Shown: piece by piece, positions 8,218 through 17,101 of the stretch
Layout: the number at the start of each line of letters is the position of its first letter
Position numbering within the stretch: the first letter of the stretch is position 1
Assembly (NCBI RefSeq): GCF_001014615.2
Contig: NZ_LBCQ02000012.1
Coordinates: 62,001-126,000, forward strand
DNA from: Aquamicrobium sp. LC103
GTDB taxonomy: Bacteria > Pseudomonadota > Alphaproteobacteria > Rhizobiales > Rhizobiaceae
DNA: 64,000 bases
Direction of reading: 5' to 3'
Notes under the pieces: model-generated
The model's input: the letters and a program-made list of their open reading frames with translations, nothing else
Databases searched by the model: none
Told to the model about the DNA's origin: nothing
Program-made: the position numbers and the translations under genes

Positions 8218-9411
8218 ATGTCGGGACGGATTGCGCCAAGAAGCCGGAAGGAGACGCGAGCAGCGGTGCTCGAAAGCCTTCTGCGTAGCGGCGGTGCATT
8301 TCGCCCGCTGATCGCGCGCGATACGCAGCTTACTGAGGCGAGCGTTTCCCGTATCCTGGCCGAATTGCGCAGTGAAGAAATCGTTGAGGAGCTGAGGCGT
8401 CCTGCGCCCTATGTTGGTGGTCCGACTGCTCTGGTTACACTAAGCAATGATATACCCGTTGCCGGCATCGAGCTGTCGAACAACCGGCTTTCCTTCGGCA
8501 TTGGCGGCCTCGGCGGTACCGTGGATTACGTCGAACGCCTGCCGGTCTCGCCGCAGCTCAGGCAGGAGGAGTTCGAGCAATTGTTCAGCGATTCCCTCGC
8601 CACCATGAGGCGGTGGACGGGAACGCGCGGCATCGCCATCCGTCAGGCGGCATTTTCCATTCCTGGCTACAGCCGCACCCACGCCAATCCGATCTTTCCC
8701 TGGGACATGGAACGCCTGAGCGGCTTTCTTGGCGACGCGCTGGAGGGCGTTCCGCTGGCAATCACCAATTCGGTCATCGCGCAGGCGGCTTTTCATCGCT
8801 ATTCCAACGTGGCCGCCTATCCGGCGGAGGGCGATCATCTCTTTCTTTTCGTCGGCCATGGCGTCGCCGGCGTCGTCGTCAACGAGACCGCCCCGATCGA
8901 CGCCTTTTCGCCCTTCGAGCTTGGCCACATGGTGATCGAGCGGGGCGGACTTGCCTGTCGCTGCGGCCACAAGGGCTGCCTCGAAGCCTACACGTCGCTG
9001 CGCGCGATCTCGACCATCGTCGGCGTTGCCGAGAGCGAGGTGCTGCAGCAGGGCGACCGGTTCATCGATCTGCTCGACCTTGGGCGGGACATTCGCGAGA
9101 GGCTGCGTGAACGGCTCTTTCTGCTGGGGCTCGGCGTCGGCAACGCGCTCAACCTGCATCCGGTTTCCTCGGTGGTCATCAGCGGCTGGCCGTCTTTGAT
9201 GTCGGATGCCGACCGGGCAGCAATCAGCGCGGGCATCGACGAGAGCCTGCTCGGCGGCTTCGATGCGGAACGCCTGAAACTGTCCTTCATCGCGCCATCG
9301 ATCGGCAACGATCCGCAGGCGGCGCTCTATTACGCGGCCCATTGTTTCGTGCGCGCGGGCGGCCTCGAGGCGAAAGCCGAGCCGCAGGCCGTGCTGGGGG
9401 AGAATGCTTGA
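8218..9411 (+). CDS. ROK-family transcriptional regulator (NagC/XylR type)
   Basis: This 397-residue protein has an N-terminal winged helix-turn-helix at about residues 14-62 ('LIARDTQLTEASVSRILAEL') followed by a ROK sugar-kinase-like domain. The zinc motif CxCGxxGC is present with C247, C249 and C254, preceded by 'ELGHMVIE' which supplies the His of the ROK signature. The family represses glycoside operons and releases DNA on binding the sugar. It is divergent from the ATPase/kinase pair and upstream of the isomerase, GH31 and transporter, so it should control all of them through the palindrome at 8189-8201. The stop overlaps the next gene's ATG by one base. Confidence 0.92.
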   Translation: MSGRIAPRSRKETRAAVLESLLRSGGAFRPLIARDTQLTEASVSRILAELRSEEIVEELRRPAPYVGGPTALVTLSNDIPVAGIELSNNRLSFGIGGLGGTVDYVERLPVSPQLRQEEFEQLFSDSLATMRRWTGTRGIAIRQAAFSIPGYSRTHANPIFPWDMERLSGFLGDALEGVPLAITNSVIAQAAFHRYSNVAAYPAEGDHLFLFVGHGVAGVVVNETAPIDAFSPFELGHMVIERGGLACRCGHKGCLEAYTSLRAISTIVGVAESEVLQQGDRFIDLLDLGRDIRERLRERLFLLGLGVGNALNLHPVSSVVISGWPSLMSDADRAAISAGIDESLLGGFDAERLKLSFIAPSIGNDPQAALYYAAHCFVRAGGLEAKAEPQAVLGENA

Positions 9412-10769
9412 TGACGGTTCTGCATGGCTCGGGAGAGACGCGAATGGACGCAGGGCGAATAGGGGTTCTCTTCGTCGCCTCGTCATTGTTCTCGGAAGCC
9501 GCCGCGAACGAGCTCATTGGTCGCACCAAGCGGCTGGCGACGAATGACGCCCTGAGGGGAAGACTTGATATCGCCGGAAAGCTGGCGCGCGACCGGACGA
9601 GCTGTGCCGAGGCGCTGCAGTCGCTCGATCTTGGCGAGATCGACGGTCTTGTCGTCCAGCTCTCAACCTTCTGCACCGCCGAACTTCTGCACGAGGTGCT
9701 GGCCGCAATCGGCGATCGAGACGTTCCTGTCGCGATCTGGGCGCTGGAGGAGAGCGACGAGATCGTGACCAACTCGCTGTGCGGCGCGCAGCTATGGGCC
9801 TCGACGCTTGCACGGTTCGGGCGCCGCTTTACCTTTCTCCTGGGTAATCCCGAGGACGATGCGCTTGCCGGCGAGCTTGCCGCATTCGCCGCCGCCGCCC
9901 GCGCTCGCGCCCGCATTTCCGGCGCACGCATCGCGCTCGTCGGCTCGCATGCCGAGTGGTTCACCAATCTCGCGGTCGATCCCTGGGCATTGCGCAAGGC
10001 GCTGGGCGTGACCATCGAGCAGACGACGCTGGTGCGCTTCCTCGAGGGTTGCAAGGCGGAGGAGGCGGCGGCCAGGAAAGGCGCCGAACGCTGGGCCGCG
10101 GCGCGGTTCGAGAACGGCGACGCCGAAGGCGGCCGCCTGACGCTCGGGGGCACCTATGCGCGCCTCGAAGCCGGCCTCGATCGGGTCGTCGCGGATGCGA
10201 TCGCGATCCGCGACTGGCCGGAAATCCTTTACGCCGAAGAATTTCGCGGCACATGGCCGGCACTCGGCGAATTGTCGGATCGTGCGGTTCCGGTCGCGCC
10301 GGAAGGCGATGTCATGGGGGCGCTGACGGCGCTTGCCGTGCGTGCCTTCGATCCGGCTTCGCTGCCGTTCCTCACCGACATCTCCGGTATCGACCGAGCC
10401 AATAATAGGCTGGTGCTCTGGCATTACGGCGTGAGCCCCAGGCTTGCCAACGGGCCGCGCTCGCTCGACCCTGTCCTCAAACAGGAAAGCTTTCCGCTTC
10501 GTGCCGGCGCGATGACGCTGCTGCGGCTGTCGCTGCGCGACGACGGTTCGCTGCGGATCTTCGTCGCCGAGGGCGAGATCGAGGCCGAGCGGTCGCGCGC
10601 CAACCGCGCGGCAGGCTATTTCCGTCCCCGCGGGCTCGAGGCGGAGGCGTTCGTCCGCCGTTTCATCGATCAGGGTTACGAGCATCACGTCACCGCCGTC
10701 TACGGGCATTGGGGCAACGCCGCGCGCCATCTCGGTCGACAGCTCGGCGTCGAGGTCGACCATGCTTGA
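9411..10769 (+). CDS. L-fucose/L-arabinose isomerase-like protein (FucI/AraA fold)
   Basis: This is a ~452-residue protein of the FucI-like isomerase superfamily (COG2407 size class, shorter than FucI at about 590). Likely Mn2+ ligands are the Glu of 'PEGDVMGALTALAV' (about residue 298), the Asp of 'LTDISGID', and a His in the C-terminal 'HHVTAVYGHWG'; a conserved 'LWHYG' His is near residue 338. It probably interconverts an aldose and a ketose in the cytoplasm. The ATG at 9411 overlaps the ROK stop; an ATG at 9444 with a strong GGGAGAGA site is an equally good start. Neighbours suggest it works on the sugar released by GH31, feeding the YihV-like kinase. The substrate is unknown. Confidence 0.75.
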   Translation: MTVLHGSGETRMDAGRIGVLFVASSLFSEAAANELIGRTKRLATNDALRGRLDIAGKLARDRTSCAEALQSLDLGEIDGLVVQLSTFCTAELLHEVLAAIGDRDVPVAIWALEESDEIVTNSLCGAQLWASTLARFGRRFTFLLGNPEDDALAGELAAFAAAARARARISGARIALVGSHAEWFTNLAVDPWALRKALGVTIEQTTLVRFLEGCKAEEAAARKGAERWAAARFENGDAEGGRLTLGGTYARLEAGLDRVVADAIAIRDWPEILYAEEFRGTWPALGELSDRAVPVAPEGDVMGALTALAVRAFDPASLPFLTDISGIDRANNRLVLWHYGVSPRLANGPRSLDPVLKQESFPLRAGAMTLLRLSLRDDGSLRIFVAEGEIEAERSRANRAAGYFRPRGLEAEAFVRRFIDQGYEHHVTAVYGHWGNAARHLGRQLGVEVDHA

Positions 10770-12816
10770 CGCCGCTCGGCCACTATCCGCAGTTCTGCTG
10801 CCCTCCGGCGCGGCCTACCGACCCGTTTCGATCGGTTGGCGCGCGCCCGGCGGTTCATGGACGAGCGTGCCTTTCGATGAAGCCACCGAGGTGGAGGTCG
10901 TATCCGGGGACGACGGCCGCAGCCGGCGCGTCATCGCATCGAAACCGGGAGCCGCGGCGGTCGAGATCGTCTTCGCGGTGCCGCCCGTCTTCCAGGCTTT
11001 CGGCGGTGGCGAACGCTTCGAGACGATCGACCTGCGCGGCCAGTCGGTCCGCTATTATCTGGAGAATTTCGGGCTCGGCAACGGCACCTATCTGCCGAGC
11101 CCGTGGATCGCGACGACACTGGGCTACGGTCTTTTCCTCGCCGACGAGGCGCCGGCGGTCTTCCACATCGCGCCTTCCTTCGATCCGAACGTGCTGCGCG
11201 TCCAGATCGAAAGCGACCGGCTGGATATAGAGATTCATCTCGGCGACATTCGCGAACTCTATCGGCTGCTGATCGAGCGCATCGGCCCGCCGCTGATGCC
11301 GGAGGACAGCTTTTTCGGCCTGTGGAAGGCCGGAGACTGGCGGACCGAGAACGCGACGACGGTGGCGGCCGACGTCGCTGGCCATGCCGAGCTCGGCCTG
11401 CCGATGGGCGTCAAGCTGATCGACGCTTATTGGGCGAGCGAGGTCCATTCCTTCGCTTTCGACACGGAGAAATATCCGGACGCGTGGGGAATGGTCGAGG
11501 ACCTCGCCCGGGATGGGACGGAGGTCTATCTGTGGCTCTGCCCGTGGGTCGTGGTCGGCACGCGCTCCTTCGAGCATGCGAAGGCGAAGGGCTATGTGAT
11601 CGTCGATGCCGCGGGCGAACTGATCACCCGCCGACCCGGCGCCAATCCCAACGTGGTCGCCGCGCTCATCGATTTCTCCAACCCGGAAGCCCGCGCCTGG
11701 TGGTCAGCAAGCCTGCGCCGGCTTCTCGGTCAGGGTATCAAGGGCTTCAAGGCGGATTTTGGCGAGCAACTGCCGGAACACGCCGTGCTGCGGTCGGGCG
11801 AGACGGGCGGGCGGGCGCACAACGCTTTTGTCCGCCACTATCTGGAAGCGACCATCGACGCATTCGACGGCCGCACGCCGGCGATCATCAGCCGCTCCGG
11901 CTCGCCGCGGGTGCGCGCGCCGATCTGGAGCGGCGATCAGACCTCCGACTTCTGCCCGAAGACCGGCCTGCCGTCCGCGATCCGCGCCGCCCAGAGCGCG
12001 AGCATCTGCGGCTGGTCTTTCGTCGGCAGCGATCTCGGCGGCTATTTCGGAACGCCCACGCCGCAGGTCTTCGCTCGCTGGGCGCAGTTTTCCTGCTTTA
12101 CGCCGCTGATGATGCTGCACGGCCTCGGCTGCCGCGAGCCGTGGGATATGGATGACGGCTCGGCGGCAATCTACAAGCGCTTCTCCCAGTTCCACCTGGC
12201 GCTGCTGCCGGTCTTCCGGCGCTTCGGCCATGTGGCCTCGCAGGGCGGATTGCCGCTTCTGCGCATGATGCCGCTCGCCTTTCCGGAGATCGACTGGCGC
12301 AACATCAACGATTGGGACCAGCAGTTCATGCTGGGCGACGACATCCTCGTCGCCCCGGTCGCCTTCTACGGCAACACGCGCGCCGTCTATCTGCCCGCCG
12401 GCGACTGGTACGACGTGCTCGCGGGCGAATGGGTCAGCGGACCCGCCTGGCGCATCCATGACGTGCCGCTGCAGGACGTACCGCTCTTCGTCCGGGCCGG
12501 CGCCAGGATCACGCTCGCCACCGACACTGCGACGCGGCGCGCGCTGCAGCTGGTGTTCATGCGCCCGGACGATGCCGGCCGCGTCACGCTGGATCTGGCC
12601 GGCGATGCCGACGGGTGGAACATCGAGCTTCTAGGGATTGCCGGAACCAAGGGGCGCGCCGGCATCGCGGAGAGCGCGAACGGGCCGCAATCGGGTCCCG
12701 AGATCGCGGTCGAGGACTGGTTCGGCCCCGACATCGTCTGGGCGGTGCCCGGCGAGGGCAAGCAGGTGGAGATCGTCCTGTCAGAAAGCTCGGAGACACC
12801 GACGCGACGGGACTGA
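10762..12816 (+). CDS. Glycoside hydrolase family 31 (alpha-glycosidase, YicI-like active site)
   Basis: This is a 684-residue GH31 enzyme with no signal peptide, so it is cytoplasmic. The nucleophile is D332 in 'FKADFGEQLPE' and the acid/base is D392 in 'IWSGDQTSDF'. The Lys two residues before the nucleophile matches YicI alpha-xylosidase (K414 there). The position of the YicI substrate-selecting Cys-Phe pair reads Ala-Tyr ('LIDAYWAS'). The loop that in YihQ sulfoquinovosidase carries the sulfonate-binding Arg and Trp is missing (the chain runs directly from 'ASEVHS' to 'FAFDTEKYPD'). It should hydrolyse an imported alpha-glycoside, such as an alpha-xyloside or alpha-glucoside. It overlaps the isomerase gene by 8 nt. 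Confidence 0.88.
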   Translation: MLDAARPLSAVLLPSGAAYRPVSIGWRAPGGSWTSVPFDEATEVEVVSGDDGRSRRVIASKPGAAAVEIVFAVPPVFQAFGGGERFETIDLRGQSVRYYLENFGLGNGTYLPSPWIATTLGYGLFLADEAPAVFHIAPSFDPNVLRVQIESDRLDIEIHLGDIRELYRLLIERIGPPLMPEDSFFGLWKAGDWRTENATTVAADVAGHAELGLPMGVKLIDAYWASEVHSFAFDTEKYPDAWGMVEDLARDGTEVYLWLCPWVVVGTRSFEHAKAKGYVIVDAAGELITRRPGANPNVVAALIDFSNPEARAWWSASLRRLLGQGIKGFKADFGEQLPEHAVLRSGETGGRAHNAFVRHYLEATIDAFDGRTPAIISRSGSPRVRAPIWSGDQTSDFCPKTGLPSAIRAAQSASICGWSFVGSDLGGYFGTPTPQVFARWAQFSCFTPLMMLHGLGCREPWDMDDGSAAIYKRFSQFHLALLPVFRRFGHVASQGGLPLLRMMPLAFPEIDWRNINDWDQQFMLGDDILVAPVAFYGNTRAVYLPAGDWYDVLAGEWVSGPAWRIHDVPLQDVPLFVRAGARITLATDTATRRALQLVFMRPDDAGRVTLDLAGDADGWNIELLGIAGTKGRAGIAESANGPQSGPEIAVEDWFGPDIVWAVPGEGKQVEIVLSESSETPTRRD

Positions 12817-12839
12817 AGTCAGGAACGGAGGAGACGACA

Positions 12840-14075
12840 ATGAACGTGCATGCAAGCTTCAGGAAAAGCGCGGCGGCAGCGATCGCCGCGCTCGGCTTCG
12901 GCCTTTCGCCCGCCATGGCCGACAACATCGTATTCTGGATCAACTCGCCGCTCGCGGCGGGACCCGACGCGCCGATCCATGAGGAGATCAAGGCGTTCGA
13001 GGCCGAGACCGGACATACGGTCGAGATCCAGCCGGTCGCGCATATGGAGATGGAGCGCAACCTGTTCGTCGCGCTTTCCAGCGGCGCCGGACCGGATGTG
13101 ATGGCGCTCGACATCGCCTGGGTGGCCGGCCTTGCGGATGCGGGTCTTCTTGCCGACATCACCGAAAAGGCCGCTCCCTTGGCCGGCGAGTTCCAGGCCG
13201 GGCCCTTCGCCAGCGGTCGCTTCAATCAGAAGCAATATGCCTTGCCGCTCTACACCAACAACGTGGCGCTCTTCGTCAACGACCGCATGCTCGCGGAAGC
13301 CGGCATCGACAAGGCGCCGACCAATTGGCAGGAATTCCAGGAAGCCGCCGTCGCCATGACCGACAAGGAGAAGGGCACCTACGGCCTGACCTTCGGCGGC
13401 GGCCGCATGGGCGCGTTCCAGATCTACAGCTTCATCTGGCAGAACGACGGCGAGATCATCGACGAGAACGGCGAGGTCCGGGTCGGTGATCCGGAAGCCG
13501 CGGGCGCGGTGGATTTCCTCGGCAAGCTCTACACGGAAAGCAAGGCGATGCCGGAGGCGGTGCTGACCGCCGGCTCCTGGGACGAAGTGAACGCGCCTTT
13601 CGTTCAGGAGCGCGCGGGCATGCTGGTCAGCGGCGACTGGGCACTGGGAGCACTGGAGAAGGGTAATCCCAATCTCGACTTTTCCGTTCATCCCCTGCCG
13701 GCGGGCAAGAAGGCGGCGACCGTCATCGGCGGCTACGACCTCGCGATCAACGCCGCCACGTCCGTTCCCGACGCGAGCTGGGAACTGGTGCGCTGGCTGA
13801 CCGGCCCGCGAGGCATCGAGCTCATGCGCAAATACGACCGGCTTTCGGCGGCCGCCGCCGCGACGACGCCGGAGGCGATCGCCGCCCTGCCGGAGGAACT
13901 GCAACCCTTCATGGCGCAGGCGGATGCCGGCACGCCACGGCCGGTCGTGGCGAGCTGGAGCCAGATTCACAACGAGATCATCGCCAGCGCATGGGATGCC
14001 GTGCTGCGCGGCAAGTCCGCGCAGGATGCGATGACCGAGGCGGCGACCGCCATCAAGGGCCTTGTTGGGCAGTGA
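12840..14075 (+). CDS. CUT1 ABC importer substrate-binding protein
   Basis: This is a 411-residue extracellular solute-binding protein (family 1). The signal peptide is residues 1-27, with cleavage after 'GLSPAMA'. The mature fold has 'ALSSGAGPDVMALDIAWVAGLADAGLL' and 'ALPLYTNNVALFVNDRML', typical of oligosaccharide-binding members. The ATG at 12840 follows a GGAACGGAGGAG ribosome site. It lies 23 bp after the GH31 gene and 4 bp before the first permease. Its ligand is probably the alpha-glycoside cleaved by GH31. Confidence 0.92.
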   Translation: MNVHASFRKSAAAAIAALGFGLSPAMADNIVFWINSPLAAGPDAPIHEEIKAFEAETGHTVEIQPVAHMEMERNLFVALSSGAGPDVMALDIAWVAGLADAGLLADITEKAAPLAGEFQAGPFASGRFNQKQYALPLYTNNVALFVNDRMLAEAGIDKAPTNWQEFQEAAVAMTDKEKGTYGLTFGGGRMGAFQIYSFIWQNDGEIIDENGEVRVGDPEAAGAVDFLGKLYTESKAMPEAVLTAGSWDEVNAPFVQERAGMLVSGDWALGALEKGNPNLDFSVHPLPAGKKAATVIGGYDLAINAATSVPDASWELVRWLTGPRGIELMRKYDRLSAAAAATTPEAIAALPEELQPFMAQADAGTPRPVVASWSQIHNEIIASAWDAVLRGKSAQDAMTEAATAIKGLVGQ

Positions 14076-14079
14076 CGAG

Positions 14080-15024
14080 ATGACGGTGCGCACTCTGCCT
14101 TCGGGAAAACTCAAATGGACATGGTCCTCGGTCTTCGAGACGGGGTGGGGTGCGCGCGTCTATCCTTATCTGATGGTGATGCCCGCCTTGGTCGTCGTTC
14201 TCGGCGTCGTGGTCTATCCCGTGTTCTCGGGCATCGCCTCGGCCTTCTACGACGTGACGTTGAAAACACTGAACACCGGTGGTGTCATCTTCGTGGGCTT
14301 GCGCAATTTCGAGCGGGTCTTTGCCGATCCGGTCTTCCTGCAGGCATCGACGAATACCCTTGTCTGGGTGGTGCTGAACGTCGTCGCGCAACTGGTGCTG
14401 GGGCTTGCTTTGGCGTTGCTCCTGCACCGTGCAATGCCGGGCATCGGCTTCTTCCGCTCCGGCATCCTGGTTCCGTGGGTGGTGCCGAGCGTGGTGGCCG
14501 TGCTCACCTGGCGGTGGATGTACGATCCGAGCGTCGGCATCGCCAACGAGCTGCTCATACGCCTCGGCATCATCGACGACTACCATCCCTGGCTGGGCGA
14601 CACGGCGACCTCGCTCTACGCGGTCACGGTGGAGAGCATCTGGAAGGGCACGCCGTTCGTGATGCTGCTCCTGCTTGCCGCGCTGCAACTCGTTCCGCGC
14701 TCGATTATCGAGGCGGCCTCGATGGATGGTGCTTCCGGCTGGCGCAAGCTCTGGTACGTCATCCTGCCGCAAATCCGCGTGTCCTTCGCGATCGCGGCCG
14801 TGCTCACCTTCATCCTGACGGTGAACAACTTCAATGCAATCTGGCTGATGACCGAAGGCGGGCCGCTCAACTCGTCCGAGATACTTTTCACGCTGGCCTA
14901 CAAATACGGTTTCAAGCGGTTCGATCTCGGCATGGCCTCTGCGGTGGCCACCATGCTCTTCGTCGGCCTGGTGATCGCGACCACGGTCTATCTCAAGCTC
15001 ATCCAGGCGCGTGAAGGCGACTGA
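14080..15024 (+). CDS. CUT1 ABC importer permease 1 (MalF/UgpA type)
   Basis: This is a ~314-residue inner-membrane permease with about six membrane segments. The MetI-type EAA loop 'IIEAASMDGASGWRKLWYVILPQI' contacts the ATPase. The first hydrophobic span is 'VYPYLMVMPALVVVLGVVVYPVFSG'. I place the start at ATG 14080, just after the binding-protein stop; a TTG 18 nt upstream would overlap that gene. It pairs with the following permease and presumably with the ATPase at 7043-8140. Confidence 0.92.
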   Translation: MTVRTLPSGKLKWTWSSVFETGWGARVYPYLMVMPALVVVLGVVVYPVFSGIASAFYDVTLKTLNTGGVIFVGLRNFERVFADPVFLQASTNTLVWVVLNVVAQLVLGLALALLLHRAMPGIGFFRSGILVPWVVPSVVAVLTWRWMYDPSVGIANELLIRLGIIDDYHPWLGDTATSLYAVTVESIWKGTPFVMLLLLAALQLVPRSIIEAASMDGASGWRKLWYVILPQIRVSFAIAAVLTFILTVNNFNAIWLMTEGGPLNSSEILFTLAYKYGFKRFDLGMASAVATMLFVGLVIATTVYLKLIQAREGD

Positions 15025-15027
15025 ACC

Positions 15028-15927
15028 ATGCATATGGCAAACGTTCACCACCGCCAGGCGAATAAAAACGCGATGCCGCGCATTCGCCGCGGCTTCCAGC
15101 TGCCGAAGCCGGCGCGCAAGGCGCTGATCTATCTGACGCTGTGGATCGCCTTCGTCTGGTCGGTCTTCCCCTTCTACTGGATGATCGCCACCTCGCTGAG
15201 GGCGAGGGAGGAGATATTCCAGCGCCCGCCGAGCCTGGTGCCGCATGCCGTCAGCTTGCAGAACTACGTCGATCTGCTCGTCGGCGCGCAGTTCTGGCGC
15301 TTCGCCCTGAACAGCTTGATCCTGACCCTGAGCGTCACCGTCGTCAGCGTGCTTATTTCGGTGACGGCGGGCTATGCCATGGCCCGTCACCGCTTCAAGG
15401 GCTCGGTGATGCTGCCGCTGTTCATGCTCTACGGGCAGATGTTCCCGCCCGTTCTGCTGCTCATCCCGTTCTACGTGCAGCTTCGTTTTCTTGGCTGGCT
15501 CGACAGCCTCTATGGTCTGATCCCGGTCTATCTCAGCTACATGCTGCCGCTCTGCGTCTGGCTGATGCGCGGCTTCTTCTCGCAGGTGCCGTTTTCGTTG
15601 GAGGATGCGGCGCGCATGGACGGATGCACGCGCTGGCAGGCGTTCTGGAAAGTCATCCTGCCGATGGCGCGGCCCGGGATCGTGGCGGTCGCGACCTGGG
15701 TGATGATCCACACCTGGAACGAGTTCCTTTACGCCAGCACGTTCATCCTCAGTGAGAAGAAACGCACGTTACCCCTTGGGCTTAGTGGCCTTATCGGCCA
15801 ATACACCACCGACTGGGGGGTGCTGATGGCCGGTGGAGTGATAACCGCGGCACCCATTCTTCTCGTCTTCTTCTTCCTGCAGAAACATCTCGTTTCCGGT
15901 GTCGGCGGCGGTGCGGTGAAGGGATGA
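15028..15927 (+). CDS. CUT1 ABC importer permease 2 (MalG/UgpE type)
   Basis: This is a 299-residue inner-membrane permease. The first membrane span is 'ALIYLTLWIAFVWSVFPFYW', followed by the CUT1 'MIATSLRAREEIF' motif. The EAA loop 'SLEDAARMDGCTRWQAFWKVILPMARPG' couples it to the ATPase. The basic ~30-residue N terminus is cytoplasmic; a later start at the second Met is possible. It begins 3 nt after permease 1. Confidence 0.92.
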   Translation: MHMANVHHRQANKNAMPRIRRGFQLPKPARKALIYLTLWIAFVWSVFPFYWMIATSLRAREEIFQRPPSLVPHAVSLQNYVDLLVGAQFWRFALNSLILTLSVTVVSVLISVTAGYAMARHRFKGSVMLPLFMLYGQMFPPVLLLIPFYVQLRFLGWLDSLYGLIPVYLSYMLPLCVWLMRGFFSQVPFSLEDAARMDGCTRWQAFWKVILPMARPGIVAVATWVMIHTWNEFLYASTFILSEKKRTLPLGLSGLIGQYTTDWGVLMAGGVITAAPILLVFFFLQKHLVSGVGGGAVKG

Positions 15928-15954
15928 CGTGGACCATCCCATGAGAGAATTCCG

Positions 15955-17085
15955 ATGACCAAGATCAAGCGTATCGAAGCCTTCGCGCTTTCCTGCCCGA
16001 CACCGGGAGGCGCCGTCTTCGCCGTCGGCCGGTCGGCCAAGCGCGACATGGTGCTCGTCCGCATCGAGACGACAGACGGCATTGTCGGCTATGGCGAGGC
16101 GCACCACGCGCAGACGCCAAGCACGATCGCCGCCTTCATCAACGACGCGCTCGCACCGTCGCTGATCGGCATGGACGCGCACGAGACCGAGGCGATCTGG
16201 CAGAAGAGCCATCGTCGTTTCATCGCCACGCATGGACCGGGGGCTGCCGCCGTCATCGGGCTGAGCGGTGTCGATCTGGCGTTGTGGGACATCAAGGGCA
16301 AGGATCTCGGTCAGCCGGTCTATCGGCTGCTCGGGGGCAGCCGCCGACCCATTCCGGCCTATGCCGGTGGTATCAGCCTAGGCTTCCAGCCCGTGGATGA
16401 TCTGAAGCGCGAGATCGAGAAGCTCGTCGAACGCGGCTACACCTTCATGAAGCTGCGCGTCGGCGACACGATGAGGAACGACCTCGAACGCGTCGGCGCG
16501 ATCCGCGAGGCGTTCGGGCCGTCGATCGTCCTGGCGGCAGACGCGGGCACCCGCTACCGCACCTGCGACGTCGCGCTCATCGCGGAAGTCTGCGAGGCCG
16601 GCAGCCTCGCCTGGCTCGAGGAGCCGTTCACGCCTGACAATTTGCCGGGCTACCGACGTCTGAGGGATCTGACGGCGACACCGCTCGCGGCCGGCGAGAA
16701 CCATTTCACCCGGCATGAACTTCGCGCGCTGATTTCCGAGCAGGTCATCCAGTTTGTGCAGGCCGACTGTTGCAAGACCGGCGGCATCACGGAAATCCTG
16801 AAGATCGCCGCGCTTGCCGATGCCTGGCATCTGCAGTTCGCACCGCACACCAGCGCCTCGGTGCTGAGCACGGCGGCGTCCGTCCATGCCCTGTCGGTCG
16901 CGCCGAACGCTTTCATATACGAGGCCGATGTCTCCGCGATCAACGCCTTCCGAGACGAGCTCGGCGCGCCGTTCGAGATCACCGACGGCACGATCACGGC
17001 ACCGGATGCCCCCGGTCTCGGCGTCGAGATCGATGAAGCGCTGATCGGCAAATACCCGTTCATTCCGGGCGCGTCGTATCAGTGA
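15955..17085 (+). CDS. Mandelate racemase/muconate lactonizing (enolase) superfamily enzyme, probable acid-sugar dehydratase
   Basis: This 376-residue protein has an N-terminal capping domain and a C-terminal barrel. Metal ligands are D196 ('LAADAG'), E222 ('LEEPF') and E248 ('AAGENHF'). The second-strand base motif is K166-x-R ('MKLRVG'), and a His-Asp dyad is formed by H298 ('APHTSAS') with the Asp of 'VQADCCKTGG', which places it in the mandelate-racemase subgroup. Such enzymes usually dehydrate aldonic or aldaric acids. It ends the CUT1/GH31 operon, 27 bp after permease 2. This implies that an oxidised sugar is part of the pathway, or that it acts in a side branch. The substrate is not determinable from sequence. 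Confidence 0.85.
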   Translation: MTKIKRIEAFALSCPTPGGAVFAVGRSAKRDMVLVRIETTDGIVGYGEAHHAQTPSTIAAFINDALAPSLIGMDAHETEAIWQKSHRRFIATHGPGAAAVIGLSGVDLALWDIKGKDLGQPVYRLLGGSRRPIPAYAGGISLGFQPVDDLKREIEKLVERGYTFMKLRVGDTMRNDLERVGAIREAFGPSIVLAADAGTRYRTCDVALIAEVCEAGSLAWLEEPFTPDNLPGYRRLRDLTATPLAAGENHFTRHELRALISEQVIQFVQADCCKTGGITEILKIAALADAWHLQFAPHTSASVLSTAASVHALSVAPNAFIYEADVSAINAFRDELGAPFEITDGTITAPDAPGLGVEIDEALIGKYPFIPGASYQ

Positions 17086-17101
17086 GGCGGGCGATCTGCT
17101 C

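Noticed and set aside
6130-12816. Genuine sulfoquinovose (sulfoglycolysis) operon
   Set aside because: The kinase lacks two of three sulfonate-binding residues, the GH31 lacks the YihQ Arg/Trp loop, and no sulfofructose-phosphate aldolase, sulfolactaldehyde reductase, SQ monooxygenase or sulfonate exporter is present.
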